64,000 bases of DNA from Candidatus Pelagibacter ubique HIMB058 (GTDB taxonomy: Bacteria; Pseudomonadota; Alphaproteobacteria; Pelagibacterales; Pelagibacteraceae), in assembly GCA_000419545.1 (NCBI GenBank), contig ATTF01000003.1:1-64000 (forward strand), given 5' to 3'. The first letter of the stretch is position 1. Each line of letters opens with the position of its first letter. The notes under the pieces are model-generated. The model had not been told where the DNA came from. It saw nothing but the letters and a program-made list of their open reading frames with translations, and did not search any database. This document shows, one piece after another, positions 36,510 to 44,796 of the stretch. The position numbers and the translations under genes were made by a program.

Positions 36510-36673
36510 TAGTCACTGTCTATATCTTTTTCTTTTTCTTTCCAGAAAAAAATACCACTACCAATACCAATCGCTATAGCCGAAACCACCCAGGCATATT
36601 CCTGTTCGCTGTAAAGCACTAAACCACCAAATACAATAAGGATTATTCCAAGCGTTTTATTATTCATTGACAT
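36509..36673 (-). CDS. 54-aa small membrane protein coupled to flavodoxin-fold gene
   Basis: A minus-strand frame from ATG 36673 (or ATG 36667) to a TAA overlapping the ATG of the downstream quinone reductase. It encodes 54 residues with two hydrophobic segments (about 7-21 and 28-44), KEKEKDIDSD at the end and a Gly-rich second helix (AIAIGIGSGIFFW). Typical of short inner-membrane proteins. No homologue recognised. It is below common size limits but strongly supported by the TAATG junction. Confidence 0.65.
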   Translation of the reverse strand: MSMNNKTLGIILIVFGGLVLYSEQEYAWVVSAIAIGIGSGIFFWKEKEKDIDSD

Positions 36674-36711
36674 TTAATATGCTTATATTAAAGTTTGATT
36701 ATCCATAAGTC

Positions 36712-36978
36712 ATGGAAAAAAAGACTCGGCATTCGCATGCCGGACTCCATAAGGGAGTTGCAAAGCGGTTGAAGAAAGGAGATGTGATGGATAGATTTTC
36801 ACGTTTGCTTGGTAAGTTCAGCCGAGAAAAGTCAGAGGCTAAACTAGCAAGCGCACTTAATAAAAAAGCTGAAGCTCCAGCAGCAAATGCTAATGGAACA
36901 TCAGGCTATTTGATTAAGGAAGGTCCAAATGCTGGGAAAATTCTCAAGCATTTAAAAACTGACCAATCAAAACTTTAA
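36712..36978 (+). CDS. 88-aa basic protein with atypical base composition
   Basis: An 88-aa soluble protein: a His/Lys-rich N-terminus (KKTRHSHAGLHKGVAKRLKKG), a middle FSRLLGKFSREKSEAKLASAL, an Ala-rich linker and YLIKEGPNAGKILKHLKTDQ. The first 60 bases after 36720 are 31/60 G+C, well above this AT-rich window. A strong hairpin follows the gene. No family recognised; could be a DNA- or RNA-binding small protein. The next gene is rlmN. Confidence 0.65.
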   Translation: MEKKTRHSHAGLHKGVAKRLKKGDVMDRFSRLLGKFSREKSEAKLASALNKKAEAPAANANGTSGYLIKEGPNAGKILKHLKTDQSKL

Positions 36979-36989
36979 CTAATCTTATG

Positions 36990-37013
36990 GAGTGGGGTTT
37001 CAATACCCCACTC
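36990..37013 (+). terminator. Hairpin terminator between the 88-aa gene and rlmN
   Basis: GAGTGGGGT (36990-36998) pairs with ACCCCACTC (37005-37013) around a 6-base loop. It is followed by AAGTCTTTAAT, a weak T tract. It lies 11 bases after the 88-aa stop, and a GTG-start extension of rlmN would begin inside it. Confidence 0.75.
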
Positions 37014-37033
37014 AAGTCTTTAATATCTCATTA

Positions 37034-38125
37034 ATGGATAAACAAAATTTCTACGATCTAAATTTTGATCAATTAAAAAATTTCCTAATTGAAAATGCAG
37101 AAGTAGATGCAAAAAAAGCTAAGATGCGTGCACAGCAAATGTTTAATGCTGTTTATAAAAAAAATATCAAAAGCTTTGAAGAGCTTACAACTTTTGGTCT
37201 TGAGCTTCGAGATAAAATTAAAAATTTAATATCTTTAGAAAAACCTAAAATTATTGATGTGCAAAAATCAAAAGACGGGACAATTAAATTTCTTCTTGAG
37301 CTTAAAGACAAAAGAAATGTAGAGACAGTTCTTATTCCAGATAAAACACTTAGTCGATATACCATATGTTTATCTGTTTCTGTTGGTTGTTATTTATCAT
37401 GTGAGTTTTGTGCAACTGCACAAATTTCGAAAAGTTTAGTTAGAAATTTAAGTCCAGGTGAAATTATTTCACAAATTATTTTATGCAAAGACTACATAGA
37501 TGACTGGTCTACTCAAAAGAAAATAACTAACCAAGTATTAATGGGCGAAGGAAGTCCATTTTTTAATTTAGACAACGTAAAAGTTGCAATTGATAATTCA
37601 AAAAATAAAGATGGATTAGAATATGGAAGAACAAGAATTACAGTAAGCACAGTTGGAGTTGGAATTAAAAAAGATGATATGAATGCTATTGAATGGGCTG
37701 CTAAAGAATTAGATGTATACTTAGCTTGGAGCCTTCACAGTTCAATACCAAAACACAGATCAGAGATCATGCCTATTAATGATAAATATTCAATCGACTC
37801 TCTTATTCCTCAATTAAAAAAATATTATGACCAGACTAAACTTCCTATTTTTATTGAGTGGATTTGTTTGGAAGAAAATATGACTGATGAGCATGCAAAA
37901 GAACTGATTAAGATTATGAAAAAAGTCCCCTCAAAACTAAATTTAATTGAATTTAATCCTTTATCTAACAAAGATTTCAAACCTGCCTCTCAAGAAAATA
38001 TAGATAAGTTTTCTAAAACTATTCAAGATAATGGTTTCTTATCTTTGTTTAGAAGAAGCAGAGGAAGAGACATTAATGCATCTTGCGGTTCTCTAGCAAA
38101 TAAGAAAGCTGTCGCTAATGGATAA
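37034..38125 (+). CDS. rlmN: Dual-specificity 23S rRNA/tRNA adenine C2-methyltransferase RlmN
   Basis: A 363-aa radical SAM methyltransferase making m2A2503 in 23S rRNA and m2A37 in tRNAs. The iron-sulfur motif CYLSCEFC has C119, C123 and C126, MGEGSPFFNLDNV follows, and the C-terminal catalytic Cys is in NASCGSLANKK. I start at ATG 37034, as the GTG frame upstream begins inside a terminator. It overlaps the next gene by 8 bases. Confidence 0.93.
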   Translation: MDKQNFYDLNFDQLKNFLIENAEVDAKKAKMRAQQMFNAVYKKNIKSFEELTTFGLELRDKIKNLISLEKPKIIDVQKSKDGTIKFLLELKDKRNVETVLIPDKTLSRYTICLSVSVGCYLSCEFCATAQISKSLVRNLSPGEIISQIILCKDYIDDWSTQKKITNQVLMGEGSPFFNLDNVKVAIDNSKNKDGLEYGRTRITVSTVGVGIKKDDMNAIEWAAKELDVYLAWSLHSSIPKHRSEIMPINDKYSIDSLIPQLKKYYDQTKLPIFIEWICLEENMTDEHAKELIKIMKKVPSKLNLIEFNPLSNKDFKPASQENIDKFSKTIQDNGFLSLFRRSRGRDINASCGSLANKKAVANG

Positions 38126-39068
38126 GGCTTTTATTTTTTTAGGTGCAACAGTAGCAGATGCAGCAGCAAGACCTTTACATTGGGTTTATGATCCTAAGAA
38201 ATTAAAAAGTTATATAAAAAATAAAAAAGAAATCACTTTTTTAAAACAAAATAAAAGTCCTTTTTATTCTATCAAAACAGGAAACGTCTCTGGTTATAAT
38301 GATGTGGGCCAAGTTATGTTTAAGACTTTAGCAAAAGCACAACAGAAATCTGAAGTTTTAAAAAAATTTAAAAAAAATATTATCAAAAATTTTGGTCCAG
38401 GCTCTGCTTATTGGAGGAACCTTAAACTTAGAAAAAAATATAAAAAGATTAAGTGGAAAAAACCTATGAATGGTCCTTGGATCCATCAAAATATACTTGA
38501 AACAATTCAAAATATTAAAGCAAAGAAAAGCATCACAGGTGGAACAAAAGTCAACGAGTCCGATGGTTACTGCGCTGCACTTCCTTATTATCTTTATAAC
38601 AATAATGAAAAAGATTTAAAAAAAGTGATCAAAAGCGTAGCTAATTCTAAGATTAATGAAACCTATGCTATGGCTAAATTAAAGATTATAGATTTAGCTG
38701 CTAATGGTGAGAAAATGCCTATTCAAACATTTGTTAAGAAATATAAAAAAAATAGATATTTCAAGGATGTAATTACTAATATTAAAAAAGTATTAAGACA
38801 TAAAAGTCAAAACCACATAAGTGTTGTTAAAAAATTTGGAAAAGCCTGCAGCTATCCAGGAACCTTTATGGGTTCAGTTCATGCCATGATTACCTCTAAA
38901 ACATATAAAGATGCAGTGCATAAAACTATTAAGGCTGGCGGTTGTAATTGTAGTAGAGCCAATTTTGTTGGAGCTTACTTTGCAGCGTTAAAAGGTTTAG
39001 AAAATATTCCATCTTCATGGATTAAAAAAACACTTCCAGCTAAAAACATTTTAAAATTTATTAATTAA
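38118..39068 (+). CDS. ADP-ribosylglycohydrolase (J1-crystallin type)
   Basis: A 316-aa all-alpha protein of the DraG/ARH family, related to selenoprotein J/J1-crystallin. The N-terminal GATVADAAARPLHWVYD and a late GGCNCSRANFVGAYFAA (in place of GGDTDT) mark it. Normal DraG enzymes use Asp residues here to bind Mg, so the metal site is altered. Activity as an ADP-ribosyl hydrolase is therefore uncertain. It overlaps rlmN and converges with the MFS gene by 8 bases. Confidence 0.8.
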   Translation: MDKAFIFLGATVADAAARPLHWVYDPKKLKSYIKNKKEITFLKQNKSPFYSIKTGNVSGYNDVGQVMFKTLAKAQQKSEVLKKFKKNIIKNFGPGSAYWRNLKLRKKYKKIKWKKPMNGPWIHQNILETIQNIKAKKSITGGTKVNESDGYCAALPYYLYNNNEKDLKKVIKSVANSKINETYAMAKLKIIDLAANGEKMPIQTFVKKYKKNRYFKDVITNIKKVLRHKSQNHISVVKKFGKACSYPGTFMGSVHAMITSKTYKDAVHKTIKAGGCNCSRANFVGAYFAALKGLENIPSSWIKKTLPAKNILKFIN

Positions 39069-40239
39069 TACTTCGCCTATAAAGATCTGCTCTTAGTGAG
39101 ACAAGAATTACAATTATGATCATTGGTAAGCAGATTAAATTAATAGTATTCCATGAAAAATTTATAATTGAGTAACCCGCTGAAAGACTTGCAATAGACT
39201 GCGTTCCAAACACTAAAATATCATTAAAACCTTGTACTTTAAATTTCTCATTTTTATTATAATTTAAAACTAATAAGCTCGTAGAAGAAATAAATATAAA
39301 GTTCCATCCCACTCCAAGAAGTATAAGTGAAGTCAAATAATTAAGGAAACTTTGATCATAGAAACTTAATAAAACACAAAATAAATAAATAACTGCACCG
39401 CTATAAATGATTTTTGAATGACCAAATTTTTTAATTAAACTACCAGTTACCAATGATGGAAGAAACATGCCAACTATGTGCAACTGAATAACTATACTTG
39501 TAGAGCCAAGAGTAAATCCATGCATCTTAAACATACTGATAGGTGTGGCAGTCATTAAAAAAGACATAATCGCATATGCAAAAGCAGCTGAAACTATTGC
39601 CTGAAGAACTAAAGGATTTTTAAGTAATTCGAGATAAGATCTCTGAGATTTAATACTTTTTGTCTTAATGTTTTCTTTTTTCTTAGGATTGTAAAAAGTT
39701 AGAAATAAAATAGGTAAAGCAGTAAGAATAGCTAAGGCAATATAAGAACCGACATATAAGTGGTTAGTGAAAATATCTTTAGCAAAATTTGCAACATTTG
39801 GGCCAATTAAAGCTGAGATGATACCAGCTAATAGCAATATAGAAATAGCTTTAGCACTATTTTTTTTTGAAGTAGTTTCAGCAGCCGCAAATCTGTATTG
39901 ATGTGTAAAAGCAATTCCAGTTCCAATAACAAATGTACATAAACAAAATAAGAAAAAACTCTCTATATAAATTGAGTAGGCTGCTAATAATGCAACAAAA
40001 CTGGTATAGCTTGCAGAAAGAATAAAACCTTTTTTTCTTCCAATCTTGCTCATAATTTTTGCAGCAAAAATTGTGAAAATAGCTGTTCCTACAATTGAAA
40101 GTGAAGTGGGCAAAGTTGCTAAAGAACTAATTGGAGAAATTTTTAAACCAATAATACCACTTATAAAAATCGTTATAGGTGGAGCAGTAAAAGAAAATAT
40201 TTGGCACAAAGTTAAAACTGTAAGATTTTTATTTTTCAT
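39061..40239 (-). CDS. MFS transporter
   Basis: A 392-aa major facilitator protein with twelve predicted helices. The loop 2-3 motif appears as AKIMSKIGRKKGFI, with a second copy in the C-terminal half at GSLIKKFGHSKIIY. I start at ATG 40239 rather than a TTG two codons upstream. Drug, sugar or metabolite efflux are all possible and no neighbour defines the substrate. Confidence 0.85.
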   Translation of the reverse strand: MKNKNLTVLTLCQIFSFTAPPITIFISGIIGLKISPISSLATLPTSLSIVGTAIFTIFAAKIMSKIGRKKGFILSASYTSFVALLAAYSIYIESFFLFCLCTFVIGTGIAFTHQYRFAAAETTSKKNSAKAISILLLAGIISALIGPNVANFAKDIFTNHLYVGSYIALAILTALPILFLTFYNPKKKENIKTKSIKSQRSYLELLKNPLVLQAIVSAAFAYAIMSFLMTATPISMFKMHGFTLGSTSIVIQLHIVGMFLPSLVTGSLIKKFGHSKIIYSGAVIYLFCVLLSFYDQSFLNYLTSLILLGVGWNFIFISSTSLLVLNYNKNEKFKVQGFNDILVFGTQSIASLSAGYSIINFSWNTINLICLPMIIIVILVSLRADLYRRSIN

Positions 40240-40309
40240 AAGCAAAATATCTGTCTTATATAATAATTAGTTTTAAATAGTTAATGTATTTTATAGAAAG
40301 AACTTAATA

Positions 40310-40339
40310 TTGATTTGTAATTTGATTTATTGCTATAAT
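40310..40339 (+). promoter_or_regulatory. Candidate sigma-70 promoter for the persulfide dioxygenase gene
   Basis: TTGATT (40310-40315) and a perfect TATAAT (40334-40339) are spaced 18 bases apart. The gene's ATG is at 40348, only 8 bases after the -10, so a start near 40346 would give a leaderless or nearly leaderless mRNA. No ribosome-binding site is seen before the ATG, which agrees. Confidence 0.5.
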
Positions 40340-40347
40340 GCTTAGTA

Positions 40348-41343
40348 ATGATCTTTAGACAGTTATTTGACGCAAAATCTCATACTTATACATATCTAAT
40401 AGCATCTAACAAAGGTCGTGAAGCGTTAATCATTGATCCTGTTTTAGAAAATGTAAATCAATACATTAAGCTTCTTAGAGAACTAGATTTAAAACTAGTA
40501 AAAGTAATTGATACTCATATTCATGCTGACCATATTTCTGGAATAGCAGAACTTAGAGACAAAACAAATTGTGTAACAATCATGGGAGACAAAACTCCTG
40601 CAGACGTTGTTGCCATGCGAGTAGCAGATGAAGAAAGAATTAAATTTGATGGTATCGAGCTACAGGCTTTATATACACCAGGTCACACAGCTGAAAGTTT
40701 TAGCTTTTTAATGAAGGATAGAGTTTTTACTGGTGACACATTACTTATAAGAGGGACAGGCCGAACAGATTTTCAAAACGGAAGTTCAAAAGATTCTTAT
40801 AATTCAATTTTCAATAAATTATTGAAATTACCGGAAGAGACTTTTGTTTATCCTGCGCACGATTACAAAGGTGAGATGGTGAGCACAATTGGTGAAGAGA
40901 AAAAATATAATCCAAGATTACAGGTTAAATCAGTAAACGAATATATAGATATAATGAATAACTTAAACCTACCTGACCCTGAAATGATGGATGTCGCTAT
41001 ACCAAATAATTTAAAGCTCGGTATCGATTTTAAAACTCAAAAAGTAAATAATGGTGTAGATCAAAAAAAATTTAATGAACTTCAAAAAGAAAAAGAAGCA
41101 GTAATAATTGATCTAAGAGAAAAAACAGAAATTAAAAAGGAAGCCGGAATAGCAAATAGTAAAGTTGTTATGATGGATAAAGTTAATGAATATTTATCTG
41201 AGAATACAGAAGATCTTAAGAACAAAAAATTACTTTTCTATTGTGCAAGAGGACATCGTTCGACTTTAGCAGTGCAAATTGCAAAATCTTATAATCTAAG
41301 CAACTGCTATCATTTAATTGGTGGATTAGAAAATAAAGCTTAA
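40348..41343 (+). CDS. Persulfide dioxygenase (ETHE1-like) fused to rhodanese domain
   Basis: A 331-aa fusion. Residues 1-~235 form a metallo-beta-lactamase-fold persulfide (sulfur) dioxygenase with the iron site THIHADHISG, GHTAES and FVYPAHDY. Residues ~240-331 form a rhodanese with an active-site Cys in YCARGHRST. Together they would oxidise glutathione persulfide to sulfite and handle sulfane sulfur. Close to gshAB and YeeE/YedE genes in function, and it lies in the sulfur block at 40-43.5 kb. Confidence 0.9.
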   Translation: MIFRQLFDAKSHTYTYLIASNKGREALIIDPVLENVNQYIKLLRELDLKLVKVIDTHIHADHISGIAELRDKTNCVTIMGDKTPADVVAMRVADEERIKFDGIELQALYTPGHTAESFSFLMKDRVFTGDTLLIRGTGRTDFQNGSSKDSYNSIFNKLLKLPEETFVYPAHDYKGEMVSTIGEEKKYNPRLQVKSVNEYIDIMNNLNLPDPEMMDVAIPNNLKLGIDFKTQKVNNGVDQKKFNELQKEKEAVIIDLREKTEIKKEAGIANSKVVMMDKVNEYLSENTEDLKNKKLLFYCARGHRSTLAVQIAKSYNLSNCYHLIGGLENKA

Positions 41344-42003
41344 TTATTTAGAAGGGTCTTTAACTTTTCTTAAGTATGGTTTTACAGCATTCCAACCATC
41401 AGGGAATAATTTTTTAGCTTCTTCATCTTTTACAGCAGGAACAATAATTACATCATCACCTTTTTTCCAATCAGCAGGTGTAGCAACTTTGTGTTTTGCT
41501 GTTAATTGCATTGAGTCAATTGATCTTAAAATTTCTAAAAAGTTTCTACCTGTTGCCATTGGATAAGTTAGGTAAAGCCCAATTCTTTTATCAGGTCTAA
41601 TTATAAATACAGTTCTCACAGTTTGATTATCTACTGCAGTTCTTCCCATTGAAGTTACTCCAGCATCATCTTCAAGCATGTTATATAATTTTGCTACCTC
41701 TAATTTTTCATCTGCAATAATTGGATAAGTCACCGTATGGCTAGTGACATCTTTAATATCATCTAACCATTTAATGTGATCAGAAACTGGATCAACGCTT
41801 AAACCTATAACCTTTACATTTCTTTTTTCAAATTCAGGTTTTAGACTAGCTAAAGAGCCAAGCTCAGTTGTACAAACTGGCGTGAAGTCTTTAGGGTGCG
41901 AGAATAATACTCCCCAGCTATCACCTAACCATTCGTGAAATGAGATATCACCTATAGTTGTTTTAGCTTTGAAATCAGGAGCTAAACTATTGATTTTTAA
42001 CAT
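41344..42003 (-). CDS. Peroxiredoxin (1-Cys/Prx6-type AhpC-TSA)
   Basis: A 219-aa peroxiredoxin reducing peroxides. The peroxidatic Cys is in FTPVCTTELGS and the length with a C-terminal extension (RKVKDPSK end) fits the Prx6 class. I start at ATG 42003; a TTG frame would add five residues upstream without support. It converges on the dioxygenase gene with abutting stops. Confidence 0.9.
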   Translation of the reverse strand: MLKINSLAPDFKAKTTIGDISFHEWLGDSWGVLFSHPKDFTPVCTTELGSLASLKPEFEKRNVKVIGLSVDPVSDHIKWLDDIKDVTSHTVTYPIIADEKLEVAKLYNMLEDDAGVTSMGRTAVDNQTVRTVFIIRPDKRIGLYLTYPMATGRNFLEILRSIDSMQLTAKHKVATPADWKKGDDVIIVPAVKDEEAKKLFPDGWNAVKPYLRKVKDPSK

Positions 42004-42056
42004 GTTAGATTTATACAATGCCCTAAAAAAAACTCAATTAATTATTAATTAACCAT

Positions 42057-42635
42057 ATGTCCAAATTTGTCTCAAAAAAATTATCTGTAATTATTTTGTT
42101 TGTTTTACTCTCTTCTGCGTTATCAGCAGCTAATAAAGAGTATAAAAAGATGCATGAAAGTCATCATGGCAGTCATGGAACGCATAAACATGATGAAGTT
42201 AATATGCCTGGTCTTCAGGGAAAAGATACTACTGAGGCTGAAGTTAATGATTTAAAAAATATTTTTAAAAATCATAAAAAGATTAAAAGAGAAGTGATTA
42301 ATATTGAAAATGGCATAAAAACTATAACAGAGTCAAAAGATGAAAAAGTAAGGCAATCAATAATAGATCATGTGACTATGATGGTAACTCGAATGCAAGA
42401 AGGCAAAAACCCAGAAGTTATGATCCAGTCTCCAACATTAACAAAGCTATTTGATTATTATCAGGAGATAGACACAGAAATTGAACTTTCAGATGATGGT
42501 ATCGCTTTAATCCAAACTTCAAAAAATCCAAAAGTTGTGGAATTGCTACAAAAACATGCCTCAGAAATTAATGATATGGTGGATAGAGGAATGCAGGCTG
42601 TTCATGAACGAATGATGCGTTCAAAAAATAATTAA
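42057..42635 (+). CDS. His-rich periplasmic protein
   Basis: A 192-aa protein with a signal peptide (cleavage near SALSAA/NKE). A His/Asp-rich metal-binding-like segment MHESHHGSHGTHKHDE follows, and a helical C-terminal domain with VTMMVTRMQEG and VELLQKHASEINDMVDRGMQAVHERM completes it. It could bind Zn, Cu or Ni, or guard against thiol/metal stress. I know no characterised family. It stands between peroxiredoxin and the YeeE pair. Confidence 0.75.
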   Translation: MSKFVSKKLSVIILFVLLSSALSAANKEYKKMHESHHGSHGTHKHDEVNMPGLQGKDTTEAEVNDLKNIFKNHKKIKREVINIENGIKTITESKDEKVRQSIIDHVTMMVTRMQEGKNPEVMIQSPTLTKLFDYYQEIDTEIELSDDGIALIQTSKNPKVVELLQKHASEINDMVDRGMQAVHERMMRSKNN

Positions 42636-42669
42636 GCAAAAAAAATAAATTAATATATAAACCGTAGCG

Positions 42670-43089
42670 ATGACGATCATTAATTTTACACCTGTATCAG
42701 CTTTTATTGGCGGTCTTGTAATTGGCATAGCTGTTATGCTCTTCTTTGCTTTTAATGGCAGACTTGTTGGTATCAGTGGTATCGCTAGAAACTTCTTAAA
42801 TTCAAACGATAAAAGATTTGATAATTTTTTATTTTTAATTGGCTTAATATTGGGTCCAATTATTTATCAATTATTTTCTAAAGAAGCAGTCACTATAAAT
42901 ATTACGAATTCAACTTACCTATTAGGTATCGCAGGATTATTAGTTGGACTTGGCACTAGTATTGGAAATGGTTGTACAAGTGGACATGGTATCTGTGGTA
43001 TTAGCAGATTTTCTTTAAGATCAATTATAGCAACGATAACTTTTATGATTTTTGGAATTTTAACAGTGTTTGTAACTAATTTAATATGA
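42670..43089 (+). CDS. YeeE/YedE-family sulfur transport protein, first half
   Basis: A 139-aa membrane protein with about four spans and the conserved Cys motif NGCTSGHGICGISRFS near residues 100-115. YeeE/YedE proteins import thiosulfate or related sulfur compounds by relaying sulfur on cysteines. The next gene codes for the second half with GLCPGPAI. Genomes lacking sulfate assimilation often rely on such transporters. Confidence 0.88.
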   Translation: MTIINFTPVSAFIGGLVIGIAVMLFFAFNGRLVGISGIARNFLNSNDKRFDNFLFLIGLILGPIIYQLFSKEAVTINITNSTYLLGIAGLLVGLGTSIGNGCTSGHGICGISRFSLRSIIATITFMIFGILTVFVTNLI

Positions 43090-43499
43090 GCAAATTAACT
43101 TCTTTAATTGCTGGAATAATATTTGGAATAGGTCTTACAATCTCTGAAATGATTAATCCTGAAAAAGTTTTAGGTTTTTTAAATTTATTTGGAGGTTGGG
43201 ATCCTTCTCTTGCTTTTGTGATGGTAGGAGCATTAGTAGTTACAACGCCATTTATTTTTATCTACAAAAAGCAAAAGCCTTTATTCGCAGAAAGTTTTTC
43301 ATTATCGCAAAAAAAAGATCTAGATAATAAACTTATCATAGGAGCAGTTTTATTTGGTGCTGGTTGGGGATTAGCAGGTTTATGTCCGGGGCCAGCCATT
43401 TCATCATTAGCGATAATGAATATAAGCTCTGTTATTTTTGTTGTTGCAATGTTTCTTGGATTTTATTTATCTAAATTTATAAATGTACAAAGTTCTTAA
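43086..43499 (+). CDS. YeeE/YedE-family sulfur transport protein, second half (DUF6691-like)
   Basis: A 137-aa membrane protein with four spans and a conserved Cys in GLCPGPAISS. It overlaps the first half by 4 bases (ATGA) and is likely to form one transporter with it. The MFS gene starts 17 bases inside its 3' end. Confidence 0.86.
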   Translation: MSKLTSLIAGIIFGIGLTISEMINPEKVLGFLNLFGGWDPSLAFVMVGALVVTTPFIFIYKKQKPLFAESFSLSQKKDLDNKLIIGAVLFGAGWGLAGLCPGPAISSLAIMNISSVIFVVAMFLGFYLSKFINVQSS

Positions 43500-44796
43500 A
43501 AATAGTTGGGCTTTATTTGCTGGCTTTGCCATTCTAGCAACAGCTCACGGCTTTCAAGGAAATCTTTTAGGAGTTAGATCTGTAATAGAAGAATTTAATT
43601 ATCTTGCTACAGGATCATTAATGTCAGGATACTTTGTAGGATATTTCGTTGGAGCAAACTTAGTTCCTAATTTAGTTTCAAGAGTAGGGCACATCAGAGT
43701 TTTTGCGGCCGCCGCCTCATTAGCCTCATTAAGTTCATTGATACATGCAACTTTTGTTTTTCCAACAGTTTGGATCTTAGCAAGATTTTTAACTGGTTTT
43801 TCTATGATCGGAATATTTATCATAGTTGAGAGCTGGTTAAACGATAGAGCAAATAATAGAACAAGAGGACAGGTATTATCTCTTTATATGTTTATTACTT
43901 ACTTTGCTTTTGCAACAGGGAACATTTTACTTAACGTAAGTAGTCCGGTTAAGTATGAGCCTTTTATTTTAATTTCAATTTTATTCTCAGTTGCATTAGT
44001 TCCAATTCTATTAACGAAAAGAAAACCACCTAAATTTAAAAAAACAAGTTCAATGAAAATTAAAGAACTTTATAAAGCTTCACCCTTTGGAACTTTAGCA
44101 ATGCTATGCGTTGGATTTATTTATTCTGCAATTTTAACTTTATCTTCTGTGTATGCCACAAAGATGAACTTATCTATCTTTGAAGTTTCAATTTTATTAA
44201 TTTTAATAACATTAGCTGGTGCATTCTTTCAGTGGCCACTTGGATATATCTCAGACAAAATGGATAGAAGAAAAGTAATTATCGTAAGTGCTTTATTTGC
44301 AATAACATTTTCTATTTTAGCAATATTATTTTCAGGAACATCTTTACCTAATGCATTTACTCAAAATCTTACAAAATTTAATTACTTCTCAACTGCTTTA
44401 GATAAAGGAAAATTATTTATATTTGTTACGTTACTAGCAGGAACAACTTTAACCTTATTCCCAATTATACTTGCCTACGTTAATGACAATATTTCAAAAG
44501 ATAAGTTCGTAGCAGCTGGAGCTGGTTTAAATATTATTTTTGGATTGGGCGCTATGGGAGGACCAATACTATGCAGTTTGTCTATGCAGACATTTGGACC
44601 TAATGGTTTCTTTCTATATGTTATTTTCTTTCTATCTATTCTAACTTTATTTGGGATTTATAGAGTTAACGTTAATACCTATGAAGAAAACCCTGACTCA
44701 ACATTTACGGCCTTACCAAAAGACATAACTCCTCTAGGTATTGAACTTGATCCAGATACTGCTGTTGATTTATCTAATCAAGAAGTTAAAAACTAA
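43483..44796 (+). CDS. MFS transporter (YcaD-like)
   Basis: A 437-aa MFS protein with 12 helices and a cytoplasmic C-terminal tail of about 35 residues. It has NRTRGQVLSLYMFITYFAFA and GYISDKMDRRKVIIVSALF loops typical of the YcaD group. Overlap with the sulfur transporter gene suggests cotranscription, but substrate is unknown. Its stop overlaps the protease gene of the accessory island by 11 bases, marking the island edge. Confidence 0.85.
   Translation: MYKVLKNSWALFAGFAILATAHGFQGNLLGVRSVIEEFNYLATGSLMSGYFVGYFVGANLVPNLVSRVGHIRVFAAAASLASLSSLIHATFVFPTVWILARFLTGFSMIGIFIIVESWLNDRANNRTRGQVLSLYMFITYFAFATGNILLNVSSPVKYEPFILISILFSVALVPILLTKRKPPKFKKTSSMKIKELYKASPFGTLAMLCVGFIYSAILTLSSVYATKMNLSIFEVSILLILITLAGAFFQWPLGYISDKMDRRKVIIVSALFAITFSILAILFSGTSLPNAFTQNLTKFNYFSTALDKGKLFIFVTLLAGTTLTLFPIILAYVNDNISKDKFVAAGAGLNIIFGLGAMGGPILCSLSMQTFGPNGFFLYVIFFLSILTLFGIYRVNVNTYEENPDSTFTALPKDITPLGIELDPDTAVDLSNQEVKN

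Noticed and set aside
36992-37033. GTG start extension of rlmN
   Set aside because: Begins inside a 9-bp terminator hairpin.
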